A stretch of DNA of 64,000 nt. It comes from Arthrobacter gallicola (lineage in GTDB: Bacteria; Actinomycetota; Actinomycetes; Actinomycetales; Micrococcaceae). Of the stretch, positions 54,064 to 62,665 are shown in pieces. Every line of letters begins with the position of its first letter. The stretch's first letter is position 1. The stretch spans positions 370,131-434,130 of the forward strand of contig NZ_JACSQD010000003.1 of the NCBI RefSeq assembly GCF_014836775.1, in the 5' to 3' direction. The position numbers and the translations under genes were made by a program. A model generated the notes under the pieces. The model was not told where the DNA came from and ran no database searches. It was given only the letters and a program-made list of their open reading frames with translations.

Positions 54064-55110
54064 ATGGGTGTTGCCAGGCGCATTGTTTTTCCTGTTCTGT
54101 GGCTGGTGGTTTTCGCCGTCATCGCTGCAGCCCTGTTCAAATTAGCGTTCCTCGACGGGCTCAGCGCCCAGGCGGAGACGCAGGTGCCCTCCGCGGCACT
54201 GCAGACTGCAACGGTGCAGGCTGTGCGCGGGAGCATCACCAACACCGTGGACGTCCAGGGCTCCGTGGTCTCGGACCCGGCGGTACCCGTCCGGAGCACC
54301 ACTGACGGGATGGTCGTCTACCTCGACGCCGAGCCGGGACAGCGGATCGAAAAGGGCGAGCGGCTCTTCCAGGTGCGCAAGCCCGTGGAAGAGCAGCTGG
54401 TTCCGGAACCGGCGCCAGCGGAGGATGCCGCTCCGGTCCCTGCGGCCCCGCGTTACACGTACGTCGACGTCACTGCGGCGGCGTCCGGAACCCTGGCCAG
54501 CTTTCCGGTGCTGCTCAACCAGCAGGTGAGTGTCGGTACGGAAATCGCCTCGATCGACCCCGGCACGTTCTCCGTTCAGGGCGCCCTGACCACTGACCAG
54601 CAGTTCCGGATCATGGATCGGCCGAATACGGCCGAAGTGAGCATCAACGGCGGACCCGCACCGTTTGCCTGCAGTGACGTGACCATGGGGAAGACCACGC
54701 CGGCGGCAGAGGGTATTTCCACCCAGGCCCAGGCGCCGGCCCAGCCCGCCGCCGGACAGCCGGCAGCCGGGCAGGGCTCGGGAACCGTGAGCTGCTCCGT
54801 CCCGGCCGGTGTCTCGGTCTTCGCCGGACTCGGCGCAGGTATCACCATCACCGCCGGCCAGTCGCTGGACGCCGTGACGGTGCCGACGACGGCGGTGCAG
54901 GGAGCGGTGCAGAACGGCGTCGTCTGGGTTGTCACTGCTCCGGGTGCCTGGGAGGAAAGGGCAGTGACCCTGGGCCTGACGGACGGCCAGACCGTGGAGA
55001 TCATCGACGGGCTGACCGAGGGGGAGGAGATCCTGTTGTTCGTTCCCGGTGCTGAAGCGCCGCAGGACGGACAGCAGATGATGTACGGGCCCGGGGTGAT
55101 GGGCGGATGA
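54064..55110 (+). CDS. Membrane-fusion-like adaptor (MacA/HlyD type) of ABC efflux
   Basis: A 348-residue membrane-anchored protein: one N-terminal helix (IVFPVLWLVVFAVIAAALFKL) and a beta-rich exported part with VDVQGSVVSDPAVPVRS and GMVVYLDAEPGQRIEKGERLF, the lipoyl-like half motif of adaptor proteins, then LNQQVSVGTEIASI, the second half. A Pro/Ala/Gln-rich insert with two Cys lies near 215-270. GGAG precedes the ATG at 54064. Overlaps the ATPase gene by four bases. Substrate unknown. Confidence 0.8.
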   Translation: MGVARRIVFPVLWLVVFAVIAAALFKLAFLDGLSAQAETQVPSAALQTATVQAVRGSITNTVDVQGSVVSDPAVPVRSTTDGMVVYLDAEPGQRIEKGERLFQVRKPVEEQLVPEPAPAEDAAPVPAAPRYTYVDVTAAASGTLASFPVLLNQQVSVGTEIASIDPGTFSVQGALTTDQQFRIMDRPNTAEVSINGGPAPFACSDVTMGKTTPAAEGISTQAQAPAQPAAGQPAAGQGSGTVSCSVPAGVSVFAGLGAGITITAGQSLDAVTVPTTAVQGAVQNGVVWVVTAPGAWEERAVTLGLTDGQTVEIIDGLTEGEEILLFVPGAEAPQDGQQMMYGPGVMGG

Positions 55111-55877
55111 GCGGGATAACCCTGCCCGTCGATGGTCCGGGAGCGCAGGAGCAGGCACAGTGGGAGGGCCCGCCCGCAGCCGGGGCGCTGGTTTCCATGT
55201 CCGGGGTCACCCGCAGCGTCCTGCTGCCGGACGGAACCCAGCTCACGATCCTGGACGGCGTCGATCTCCAGGTCCACCGCGGTGACCACGTTTCCGTGGT
55301 CGGCCGGTCCGGATCCGGTAAGTCCACGCTGCTCAACATCCTGGGCATGCTGGATCTGCCCACCACCGGCAGCATGGAATTCGACGGGATCCCCGTGGAA
55401 TCCATGAGCGGGAATGCCCGTGCCGTCAAACGGGGGAGCTCGGTGGGGTTCATCTTCCAGCAGTTCAACCTGCTGGCCGAACGGACCGCCCTGGAAAACG
55501 TCATGACACCGCTGCTCTACGCGCGGGGCCGCTCCTTCTGGCAGCGGGAGAAGATTGCCGCGGACATGCTGGAGAAGGTCGGTCTGGGCAACCGGCTCAA
55601 GGACAAACCGCAGAAGCTCTCCGGCGGCGAGCAGCAGCGGGTAGCCATCGCGCGGGCCTTGGTGCGCAGGCCGTCGCTGATCCTGGCTGACGAACCCACC
55701 GGTGCGCTGGACATTGCCACCGGTCAGGCAGTCATGGCGCTCCTGGCCGAGGTTGTGGCCGAATCCGGAGCCGCGCTGGTCACCATCACCCACGATCCGG
55801 GCGTAGCCGCGCTCGCGGACCGGCACTACCTGCTGGACGGCGGGCACCTGCGTGCCGGAACGGAGCCGGCCGCATGA
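55107..55877 (+). CDS. ABC transporter ATP-binding protein (MacB/LolD type)
   Basis: A 256-residue ATPase with Walker [18 protein letters not shown] signature and ADEPTGALD Walker B, and the HDPGVA switch His. Sequence features such as [10 protein letters not shown] and [15 protein letters not shown] place it with the MacB-like transporters that move lipoproteins, peptides or drugs. An N-terminal extension of about 25 residues precedes the first strand. Coupled to adaptor and permease by four-base overlaps on both sides. Confidence 0.92.
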   Translation: MSGITLPVDGPGAQEQAQWEGPPAAGALVSMSGVTRSVLLPDGTQLTILDGVDLQVHRGDHVSVVGRSGSGKSTLLNILGMLDLPTTGSMEFDGIPVESMSGNARAVKRGSSVGFIFQQFNLLAERTALENVMTPLLYARGRSFWQREKIAADMLEKVGLGNRLKDKPQKLSGGEQQRVAIARALVRRPSLILADEPTGALDIATGQAVMALLAEVVAESGAALVTITHDPGVAALADRHYLLDGGHLRAGTEPAA

Positions 55878-57079
55878 GTTTCTCAGGAATTACCGCCACC
55901 CTGGTGGAAGCCTGGACTGAAATCCGGATTCACAAGGCCAGGATCCTGCTGGCCCTGGTGGGTGTGGCGCTCTCCGTGGCGGCCTTGACCGCTGTGGTGG
56001 GGCTGGCGGACATGGCCAGGGCGGCCATGGCCCAGGGCTCCGAGTCGCAGGGCGGACGCCCGGCAACCTTGAATGTTTCCGCCTATTCCATGGACGGATC
56101 CGAAACTGACGCCGCCGGGCTAAGGGAGGCCTATGTAAATGTTGCGGAACGCTACTCCGTTGAACACTCGTCCTTGTTCCTGCCCACCCAGATTCCCTTC
56201 CAGTTCCCCGACGGCGTAGCGCAGACCGATGCCCTTGTTGTGGATGCTGACTTCGGCACCATGCGCCGCGTTAATCTGCAGACTGGAACCTGGTTTACGG
56301 AAGCGGACACCCAGCGCATGGCACCAGCAGTGATCGTCAATGAGGCGTTCTACGCCAGGATGGGTTCCCCGGACCTGGCATTGGATCCCGTGGTGGAAAT
56401 CTGGAACGGCGCTCCGGTGGACGCTGTCATCACCGGGGTCCGGGCCAACACCTGGGAGCAGGAAATGCCCGCCGTCTACCTGCTGACCCCGGCGTACGAC
56501 AGGCTCGGCCTGACCGGAGGGGGCATGGGTGCTTCACCGATGCTGGAACTGTGGGTCCCGGAGGAGCTTGCGCTTCCCCTGCAGGAAGCCATTACCACTG
56601 ACCTCACGGCGCAGTTCCCCAACTTCCACGCCAACGTTTACCGGAGCGACTACGCCGCGTGGGGTGACCCGTACGCCGTGATGGAACTTGTTGTCGGCGG
56701 AATCGCGGCCATGGTGATGCTCCTGGGAGCGGTGGGCCTGCTCAACATCTCCATGGTGACGGTGAAGTACCGGGTCCGGGAGATCGGCATCCGGCGCAGC
56801 TTCGGGGCAACGTCAGGCAGAATCTTCTTCGGCGTGATGCTTGAGTCTGTGGTCGCGACCTTCGCGGCCGGTGTGGTGGGGGTTATGGCCGCCATCGCCG
56901 TCGTCAAACTGCCCATTGTTCAGCAGCAGATCGCCTCTGGTGTAGCCGAACACCCGCCGTTCCCCATCGAAGCGGCCCTCCTGGGGCTCGGGGCTGCCAC
57001 CGCCGTCGGCACCCTGGCCGGGCTGATCCCGGCGCTGGTTGCCGTCCGGGTGAAGGTCATTGACGCTATCCGCTACTAG
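55874..57079 (+). CDS. ABC transporter permease, FtsX/MacB family
   Basis: Membrane part of the exporter, 401 residues: N-terminal helix (about 20-45), large extracytoplasmic MacB_PCD-like domain (about 50-270), and three C-terminal helices with the FtsX signature VKYRVREIGIRRSFGATSGRIF. The ATG overlaps the ATPase stop. Together with the adaptor it resembles MacAB without an outer-membrane channel, as expected in a Gram-positive organism. Substrate unknown. Confidence 0.9.
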   Translation: MSFSGITATLVEAWTEIRIHKARILLALVGVALSVAALTAVVGLADMARAAMAQGSESQGGRPATLNVSAYSMDGSETDAAGLREAYVNVAERYSVEHSSLFLPTQIPFQFPDGVAQTDALVVDADFGTMRRVNLQTGTWFTEADTQRMAPAVIVNEAFYARMGSPDLALDPVVEIWNGAPVDAVITGVRANTWEQEMPAVYLLTPAYDRLGLTGGGMGASPMLELWVPEELALPLQEAITTDLTAQFPNFHANVYRSDYAAWGDPYAVMELVVGGIAAMVMLLGAVGLLNISMVTVKYRVREIGIRRSFGATSGRIFFGVMLESVVATFAAGVVGVMAAIAVVKLPIVQQQIASGVAEHPPFPIEAALLGLGAATAVGTLAGLIPALVAVRVKVIDAIRY

Positions 57080-57088
57080 GCCCAGCCC

Positions 57089-57508
57089 TCAGCACCCGAG
57101 GTCGGACTCCAGTCCGTCCCGGGCGCTGCGGATCTGGTCGATATCATCGGACAGCGAGGCGGCGGCCTGGGGCACCGTCATCGACTCATCGATGTTCGCG
57201 ACGGCGTCGTCGAAGTTCTTCCAGGCATCGTCGAGCGCGGTCCGGCGGTCCTCGGCAACGGACTCCAGGGCCGGTCCCAGGTCCTGATACGCGTTGCGGA
57301 TGCTGTCGCGTTCCGCCTGGATTTCCTCGATGGTGGAAGAAGAGTCGATCGATGTTCGTGCGTCGGAGACGGTGCCGGAAAACTCCGCGTAAGCGTCGCA
57401 GGCCGACTGTGTGTTCTCCGCGGGGGTGTCGTTGCCGCTGCAGGCTGCTGCCGAGAGGGCAGCAGCGGCGAAAACGGCGGTCAGGGCGAATCGGCTGCTG
57501 CGGAACAT
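57089..57508 (-). CDS. Small helical lipoprotein, hypothetical
   Basis: A 139-residue predicted lipoprotein. The ATG at 57508 follows AGGAGG and starts a signal sequence ending SAAAC (lipobox Cys at about 23). The mature part is acidic and helical with repeated hydrophobic/charged spacing (ERDSIRNAYQDLGPALESVAEDRRTAL), likely a helical bundle. No known family. It converges with the ABC permease gene, nine bases away. Confidence 0.72.
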   Translation of the reverse strand: MFRSSRFALTAVFAAAALSAAACSGNDTPAENTQSACDAYAEFSGTVSDARTSIDSSSTIEEIQAERDSIRNAYQDLGPALESVAEDRRTALDDAWKNFDDAVANIDESMTVPQAAASLSDDIDQIRSARDGLESDLGC

Positions 57509-57561
57509 GGACGCCTCCTGGAGAATCATGGATTTCGGCTGCGCACGGCGCTGCAGGAATC

Positions 57562-57666
57562 ATGGGCCGGATCTACATTCTCCGTAACGTGGGAGACAAG
57601 CGGAAGGCAGCGGAGGCGGAGCTGCTGCTGTTCACCGGAAAAGCCCGCAAAAAAGCCAGGCTGTGA
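57562..57666 (+). CDS. Possible 34-aa basic protein (uncertain)
   Basis: Short frame MGRIYILRNVGDKRKAAEAE… ending KKARL, with an AGGA only a few bases before the ATG. Its last codons lie inside the hairpin that ends the tRNA-Arg transcript from the other strand. No family recognised; it could be a real small protein or chance. Confidence 0.25.
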   Translation: MGRIYILRNVGDKRKAAEAELLLFTGKARKKARL

Positions 57667-57696
57667 CTTCCCCGGAGGGAAAATCACAGCCTGGCT
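57654..57696 (-). terminator. Terminator of tRNA-Arg
   Basis: Perfect 13-base stem (57654-57666 with 57684-57696), 17-base loop, followed on the minus strand by six T. Lies 13 bases after the tRNA 3' end. Confidence 0.88.
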
Positions 57697-57708
57697 GTCT
57701 CACATGCG

Positions 57709-57781
57709 TGCCCTCGATAGGATTCGAACCTACGGCCTGTTGCTCCGGAGGCAACCGCTCTATCCCCTGAGCTACGAGGGC
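57709..57781 (-). tRNA. tRNA-Arg (anticodon CCG)
   Basis: 73 bases on the minus strand. Acceptor stem GCCCTCG/CGAGGGC, D arm GCTCAGGGGATAGAGC, anticodon stem-loop GTTGC-CTCCGGA-GCAAC with CCG at positions 34-36, and T arm TAGGTTCGAATCCTA. It reads CGG codons. CCA is not encoded. Terminator follows. Confidence 0.96.
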
Positions 57782-57889
57782 GGGACACTGGTCAGATGCT
57801 GTCAGAGAAACAGCGGCTGAACCGGCTTGTCCTGCAGGGACTCAAGAAGCTTAGCAGGTCCGGGGCGGTGCCCGGAAACCCGCCCCGGG

Positions 57890-59425
57890 TTAGTACCCCA
57901 GGAAGGGGTCCGTGTGGACCTTCCGGACACCCGCCCGGCGGACTTCACGCCGGGCGAAAGCAACAGCCGAGGGTGATCCGGCCAGGAAAGCTGACCGCAC
58001 GGCGGCGTCGGGCACGGCCTGCAGCAACCGGGCCGCATCCGGGAGGCCGGGGCCAAGCCAGGTCCATCCCGGCAGCAGCGGGTCCTGCGGTGTGCAGGCG
58101 AACAACTGCACGCCCAGCTGCGCGAGTTCCGCTGAGTAAGCCAGCTCCTGAGCTGATGAGGCAGCATAAACCAGCACGATGTCCCGTCCTCCAGGCCCTC
58201 CGGCAGGGCCGCTGCCGAGGGACCGCAGCTGGCTGATAAAGGGCGTGATTCCGATTCCCGAAGCCACCATCAAAATCTTCTGCGCAGGATCGCGGGGAAG
58301 CTGGAAGTCTCCGCCCACAGTCGTGGCAGCAACCCGGGTGCCGGGCTTCGCGCCCAGCAGCTTCGTCTTGAAGGAGCTGCCGGGGGAAGCAACCCGCATG
58401 GCTATGGACACTTCGCCCGCGTCTGCGGGATCCGAGGTGATGCTGAAGATCCGCCGCAGCCCCCGTCCATCCGCGTTCTGGTGCGGAAGGCTCAGTTCCA
58501 GATACTGGCCGGCCCGGTAACGCAGGGGGCGTTCCGGAACGAACACCAGTTCGCGGGACGTTGGGGTCAGTTCCCGGGTTTCGCGAAGGCGCAGGCTGAT
58601 GCCGCCGCGCTGACCGGCCGCGAAGGCCAGCAGGTTTCCGACAAGCAGCGCCAGCTCAGGGGACATAAAGACCGGCCCGGCGGAGAGCGGAGTTGCGAAC
58701 AGGACTGCGACGACGCCGGCTTCAGCCAGGCGCTGCCAGCGCAGGGGCGGCAGGGTCAGCGGCTCGGACAGCATAAAACCGGCAAAGAAGATGATGGGGT
58801 AGGAGGTGAAGGCAGTGACCAGCCCTTCCAGGGCTGACTCGCCGGAAACGGCGAACCGGAGAACCACAATCCCAACGGTGACCAGGGTAAACACTCCCGC
58901 CATCGGCAGCAGCCGGCTTCGGTAGAGCACCAGCAGAGCGGCTGGCAGAACGACAATGAGCATCAGTGGAGCGGCAACCCACCACACCGGTGTGTTGAGC
59001 CCCGTCAGGCCAATCACGACGGCGCCGACCGCCGCCGGGTTGAAAATGTGCCGGCGGCGCCAGGCGAGAAGGTATTTCGAGGCAGTGGCGGCAAACGCTG
59101 CCAGGGCAACGGTGCCAAGTTCAGGTCCGCTGGTGGTCGGCCAGAAGAGGAAAAACAGCAGGAGGCCGGTGATCAGCGCAGAGTCTGTCTGCGGGAAGGT
59201 GCGGAACAGCAGGCCCATCACCCGGCTGGCTACCAGTGTTGAGATCACGGCAGTCCCCAGGGCCGCCCCCAGCTCCGCCGGCGTATAGAAAAGTGCGCCG
59301 GTCAGGGAAAGCACGAAGGACCATGCCACCATGGCCAGCAGCGCCAGCACGAGCATGCGGTACATGCTCGTTTTACCGAGCAGGCGCTGCAGCCGAGCGG
59401 TGGGGGTACTCAGGGATACGGTCAT
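57890..59425 (-). CDS. RnfD/NqrB-like membrane domain fused to FAD/NAD(P) oxidoreductase
   Basis: A 511-residue fusion predicted to move electrons across the membrane. Residues about 20-275 hold six or more helices with RnfD/NqrB-like marks (ASKYLLAWRRRHIFNPAAVGAVV; FFAGFMLSEPLTLPPLRW) but without the S-G-A-T flavinylation site of NqrB/RnfD. Residues about 285-511 form a ferredoxin-NADP reductase: FAD motif RRIFSIT and pyridine nucleotide motif MVASGIGITPFISQL. The ATG overlaps the apbE stop by four bases. Together with ApbE and the FMN-binding lipoprotein it makes one three-gene module. Confidence 0.88.
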   Translation of the reverse strand: MTVSLSTPTARLQRLLGKTSMYRMLVLALLAMVAWSFVLSLTGALFYTPAELGAALGTAVISTLVASRVMGLLFRTFPQTDSALITGLLLFFLFWPTTSGPELGTVALAAFAATASKYLLAWRRRHIFNPAAVGAVVIGLTGLNTPVWWVAAPLMLIVVLPAALLVLYRSRLLPMAGVFTLVTVGIVVLRFAVSGESALEGLVTAFTSYPIIFFAGFMLSEPLTLPPLRWQRLAEAGVVAVLFATPLSAGPVFMSPELALLVGNLLAFAAGQRGGISLRLRETRELTPTSRELVFVPERPLRYRAGQYLELSLPHQNADGRGLRRIFSITSDPADAGEVSIAMRVASPGSSFKTKLLGAKPGTRVAATTVGGDFQLPRDPAQKILMVASGIGITPFISQLRSLGSGPAGGPGGRDIVLVYAASSAQELAYSAELAQLGVQLFACTPQDPLLPGWTWLGPGLPDAARLLQAVPDAAVRSAFLAGSPSAVAFARREVRRAGVRKVHTDPFLGY

Positions 59426-60297
59426 GAAAAAAGGACTCCAGCCATAGCGTTGGAAAACTGTGCCCTGCCGTCGGAAAACATCCGGACGTACTCGAAGCTG
59501 AACTCGGCTGCGAGCAGGGCGGGGTCTGTGATGAAAAGTGCGGTTGCCAGGCCGTCGGCGGTCATCGCGTCGGCAGCCAGCACCCAGGTGGCGGCCACGG
59601 CGTCCACCGGGCGGCCCGTGGAAGCATCGAGAACGTGGTGGAGGCCTTCACCCCAGCTCCGGCGGTTGGCGGCTGAGGCGCACAGTGCGCCGTCCTGAAG
59701 GTCCAGAACGCCAATGGCCGCTCCCGGATCGTAAGGGTGTTCCAGGGCAACCCGGAGGCTCTCCGGCCCCGAATGCCTCATATCGGAACCGGCGTCTACC
59801 ACTACCGCAGCATATCCGCGCGCGGTGAGCAGCTCCCAGACGAGGTCCACCAGCTGTCCTTTCCCGGCGGCGCCTACATCCACGGTGGCTGGCTGGTTCA
59901 GGGTCAGCGCCACGGTTTCCACTGCCTCCTGGCGCTGCCAGGAGACGGTGGACGTCCAGCCCGGAGCCGCAGCCGGCGGGCCCAGGGGGCGCAGCGGGTA
60001 TCCGGGTCCATAGCCGAGCTGCTCCAGCGAACCCCCGACCAGCGGGTTCAGCCTGCCCTGTGTCAGCCGTTCCAGGCTGTCGAACAGGTCCAGGAGGGGT
60101 GCGGCATAGCCGGGAAGGATGGCGGTTCCGCCACTGTGGCCCAGAGTGGTCACCGCGGAATCCGGACGGAACCGGGACAACGCTGCGTCGTACTGTTCCA
60201 CGAGCGCGGCCACCTCACTGCGGACAGCAGTGTCCACCGGCACCTCCGTGGTGATGTGCCACTGAGTGCCGATCGCCTCAAAGCTGAAGGACTCCAT
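59422..60297 (-). CDS. apbE: FAD:protein FMN transferase ApbE
   Basis: Flavinyltransferase that links FMN to Ser or Thr of exported proteins. 291 residues, with the family boxes EQYDAALSRFRPDSAVT, TVDVGAAGKGQLVDLV, HHVLDASTGRP and MTADGLATALF. There is no obvious signal peptide, so its location is unclear; exported ApbE proteins are usually lipoproteins. It lies 13 bases after the FMN-binding lipoprotein gene and overlaps the reductase gene, pointing to both as functional partners. Confidence 0.94.
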   Translation of the reverse strand: MESFSFEAIGTQWHITTEVPVDTAVRSEVAALVEQYDAALSRFRPDSAVTTLGHSGGTAILPGYAAPLLDLFDSLERLTQGRLNPLVGGSLEQLGYGPGYPLRPLGPPAAAPGWTSTVSWQRQEAVETVALTLNQPATVDVGAAGKGQLVDLVWELLTARGYAAVVVDAGSDMRHSGPESLRVALEHPYDPGAAIGVLDLQDGALCASAANRRSWGEGLHHVLDASTGRPVDAVAATWVLAADAMTADGLATALFITDPALLAAEFSFEYVRMFSDGRAQFSNAMAGVLFS

Positions 60298-60310
60298 GAG
60301 CTGCGGACCC

Positions 60311-60784
60311 CTAGCCGGCGGCCTCGCCCTTAATCATCTCCAGGGCCTTGTTGAAGCCCTGGCTGGTGAGGGAGGAACCTGCCACCTTGCCGACATCCAG
60401 GCTGTCCAGGGGCTTGCCCACTACCTGCTCCTGGATTCCGTCGGTGAACTCCGCCTGGTACCGCTTCGACGTCGGATTGTTGCCCGACGGCGTGACCTCC
60501 ACAGCGGTTACGGTGCCGCCGGAAAGGGTCATTTTGACGGTGACTTCTTCCTTCTGGTTCGACGGAGGAATGTAGGAACCGGTTCCCGTGTATTCGCCGT
60601 CGGCGTAGTTCCCGGGGCCCTCCGCGCCGGTCCCGGCCGCGGCCGATGCCGGGGAAGAAGCGGGGGAGGACGCCGGCGTGCCTGCGGCATTGTCTGCGGC
60701 ACCGTCAGAGCCGCAGCCTGCGGTCCCGAGCAGCGTTAACCCGGCAACGACGGTCAGAAGGGGCTTTGTGGCCTGGGGTTTCAC
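60311..60784 (-). CDS. FMN-binding domain lipoprotein (ApbE substrate)
   Basis: A 157-residue lipoprotein: GTG start at 60784 after GGAG, lipobox GTAGC (Cys24), Ser/Ala-rich spacer (about 30-57) and an FMN_bind domain (about 58-152). The flavin attachment region reads DVGKVAGSSLTSQGF: relative to the usual S-G-A-T-x-T-S, Ser138 takes the Thr position. It should be flavinylated by ApbE and carry electrons outside the membrane, taken from the reductase encoded downstream. The final acceptor is not apparent. Confidence 0.88.
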   Translation of the reverse strand: MKPQATKPLLTVVAGLTLLGTAGCGSDGAADNAAGTPASSPASSPASAAAGTGAEGPGNYADGEYTGTGSYIPPSNQKEEVTVKMTLSGGTVTAVEVTPSGNNPTSKRYQAEFTDGIQEQVVGKPLDSLDVGKVAGSSLTSQGFNKALEMIKGEAAG

Positions 60785-60908
60785 GGTTTCTCCTTGGTCT
60801 CTGGCGGCGCGTCCGCTGGGAGCAGTTGACCGCCGCGGCGGCTGGGCAGCCGGGCGGGGACGAGAAAGATGCTCCCCCTTTATTACAGCGCATGAACCCT
60901 GCAGGTTC

Positions 60909-60937
60909 GGCTCTTCGGTGCCCGGCACCGAAGAGCC
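60909..60937. repeat. Perfect 14-base inverted repeat upstream of argS
   Basis: Arms 60909-60922 and 60924-60937 are exact complements with a single-base loop. It lies between the divergent FMN-binding gene and argS. It has no T run and may be an operator, cruciform or stem in the lipoprotein mRNA leader. Confidence 0.8.
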
Positions 60938-60996
60938 CCAGGTGCGGTGCACAGGGATCCCCAGCGGAGGAATAAGGGCGCGGCGCCTGTCCCCGC

Positions 60997-61002
60997 TATG
61001 CT
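60997..61002 (+). promoter_or_regulatory. -10 box of argS (leaderless transcript)
   Basis: TATGCT followed by six bases and then the GTG start codon. No ribosome site is possible; the mRNA probably starts at or next to the GTG. Confidence 0.6.
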
Positions 61003-61008
61003 TAACCG

Positions 61009-62658
61009 GTGACTCCTGAAGAACTTTCCTCCGCCGTAACTGCCTGCCTCAAAGACGCCATCGATGCGGGTGATTTCAGCATCGAGCTTCCCTCCGAGGT
61101 TCGTGTGGAGCGGCCAAAAAACCGGGAGCATGGTGACTGGGCCACGAACATTGCCCTCCAGCTCTCGAAGCAGGCCGGCATGAACCCCCGCCAGTTCGCG
61201 GAAATCCTGTCCTCCCGGCTGGAGAAGATCGACGGCGTCGCCAAGGTCGACATCGCCGGCCCGGGCTTCCTGAACATCACGCTCGACGCCGGCGCAGCCG
61301 GTGAGCTGGCCAAGGCGATCGTGGAAGCCGGCCCTGCCTACGGCCGCTCCGATACACTGGCCGGCACCCGGATCAACCTCGAATTCGTCTCGGCCAACCC
61401 CACCGGGCCAATCCACCTCGGCGGAACCCGCTGGGCGGCCGTCGGTGACGCGCTGGCCCGGGTTTTCGAGTCCCAGGGTGCGGACGTCACCCGCGAGTAC
61501 TACTTCAATGACCACGGCGCTCAGATCGACCGTTTCGCCCGCTCCCTCCTCGCCTCCGCCAAGGGCGAACCCGCCCCGGAGGACGGTTATGCCGGCGCCT
61601 ACATCGAGGACATCGCAGCGCGCGTGCTCGCAGCGGAACCGAACATTATGGAACTTCCCGAGGCTGAGGCGCAGGAGCGTTTCCGCGCCGTCGGTGTTGA
61701 TTTGATGTTTGGTGACATCAAGGAATCCCTGCACAACTTCGGTGTCGACTTCGACGTGTTCTTCCACGAGGACTCCCTGCACGAAAACGGCCAGGTGGAG
61801 AAGCTTCTGGAACAGCTGAAGGGCTCGAAGAATCTTTACGAGAAGGACGGCGCGTGGTGGCTGAACTCCACGGAGTTCGGTGACGACAAGGACCGCGTGG
61901 TCATCAAGTCCGATGGCAACGCCGCCTACATTGCCGGCGATATCGCCTACATCCAGAACAAGCGCGAGCGCGGCTTTGATCTGAACATCTACATGCTTGG
62001 CGCCGACCACCACGGCTACGTGGCCCGGCTGAAGGCCGCCGCGGCGGCCCTGGGGCATGATCCGGAGTGCGTCGAGGTGCTGATCGGCCAGATGGTGAAT
62101 CTGGTCAAGGACGGCAAGCCGGTCCGGATGTCCAAGCGCGCCGGCACGGTGGTCACGCTCGAGGATCTGGTCGACGCCGTTGGCGTTGATGCCGCCCGTT
62201 ACACCCTGGCCCGTTTCTCCGCCGACTCGAACATCGACGTCGACCTGGACCTGCTGACCAAGCGCAGCAACGAGAACCCGGTGTTTTACGTCCAGTACGC
62301 ACACGCCCGGACCTATGCCCTGGCCCGCAACGCGGAGGCCGCCGGCGTTGATGATTCCGCGTTCGACGCCTCGCTGCTCACCCATCCCACGGAAGGCGCG
62401 CTGCTGGCAGCCCTGGGCCAGTACCCCGGTGTCCTGGCCCAGGCAAGCACTTTCCGCGAACCGCACCGCGTAGCCCGCCATCTGGAGGTCATCGCCGGCA
62501 CCTACCACCGCTGGTACGATGCCTGCCGCATCGCCCCGCAGAACGGCGAGGAAGTCACCGACGTCAACCGCACTCGGCTGTGGTTGAACACCGCGGCGCG
62601 GCAGGTCCTGGCCAATGGGCTGAACCTGCTCGGCGTCTCCGCACCGGAAAGGATGTAA
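61009..62658 (+). CDS. argS: Arginyl-tRNA synthetase
   Basis: Charges tRNA-Arg; a class I synthetase of 549 residues. Starts with GTG directly after a -10 box. The HIGH motif has the actinobacterial form HLGG (136-139, in [11 protein letters not shown]), and the KMSKS equivalent is MSKRAG (in PVRMSKRAG). The N-terminal Add-1 domain and the C-terminal DALR anticodon domain ([36 protein letters not shown]) are complete. It precedes lysA with seven bases between, the usual arrangement in Arthrobacter-like genomes, and encodes the partner of the tRNA-Arg found 3 kb upstream. Confidence 0.97.
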   Translation: MTPEELSSAVTACLKDAIDAGDFSIELPSEVRVERPKNREHGDWATNIALQLSKQAGMNPRQFAEILSSRLEKIDGVAKVDIAGPGFLNITLDAGAAGELAKAIVEAGPAYGRSDTLAGTRINLEFVSANPTGPIHLGGTRWAAVGDALARVFESQGADVTREYYFNDHGAQIDRFARSLLASAKGEPAPEDGYAGAYIEDIAARVLAAEPNIMELPEAEAQERFRAVGVDLMFGDIKESLHNFGVDFDVFFHEDSLHENGQVEKLLEQLKGSKNLYEKDGAWWLNSTEFGDDKDRVVIKSDGNAAYIAGDIAYIQNKRERGFDLNIYMLGADHHGYVARLKAAAAALGHDPECVEVLIGQMVNLVKDGKPVRMSKRAGTVVTLEDLVDAVGVDAARYTLARFSADSNIDVDLDLLTKRSNENPVFYVQYAHARTYALARNAEAAGVDDSAFDASLLTHPTEGALLAALGQYPGVLAQASTFREPHRVARHLEVIAGTYHRWYDACRIAPQNGEEVTDVNRTRLWLNTAARQVLANGLNLLGVSAPERM

Positions 62659-62665
62659 GGCAGCC

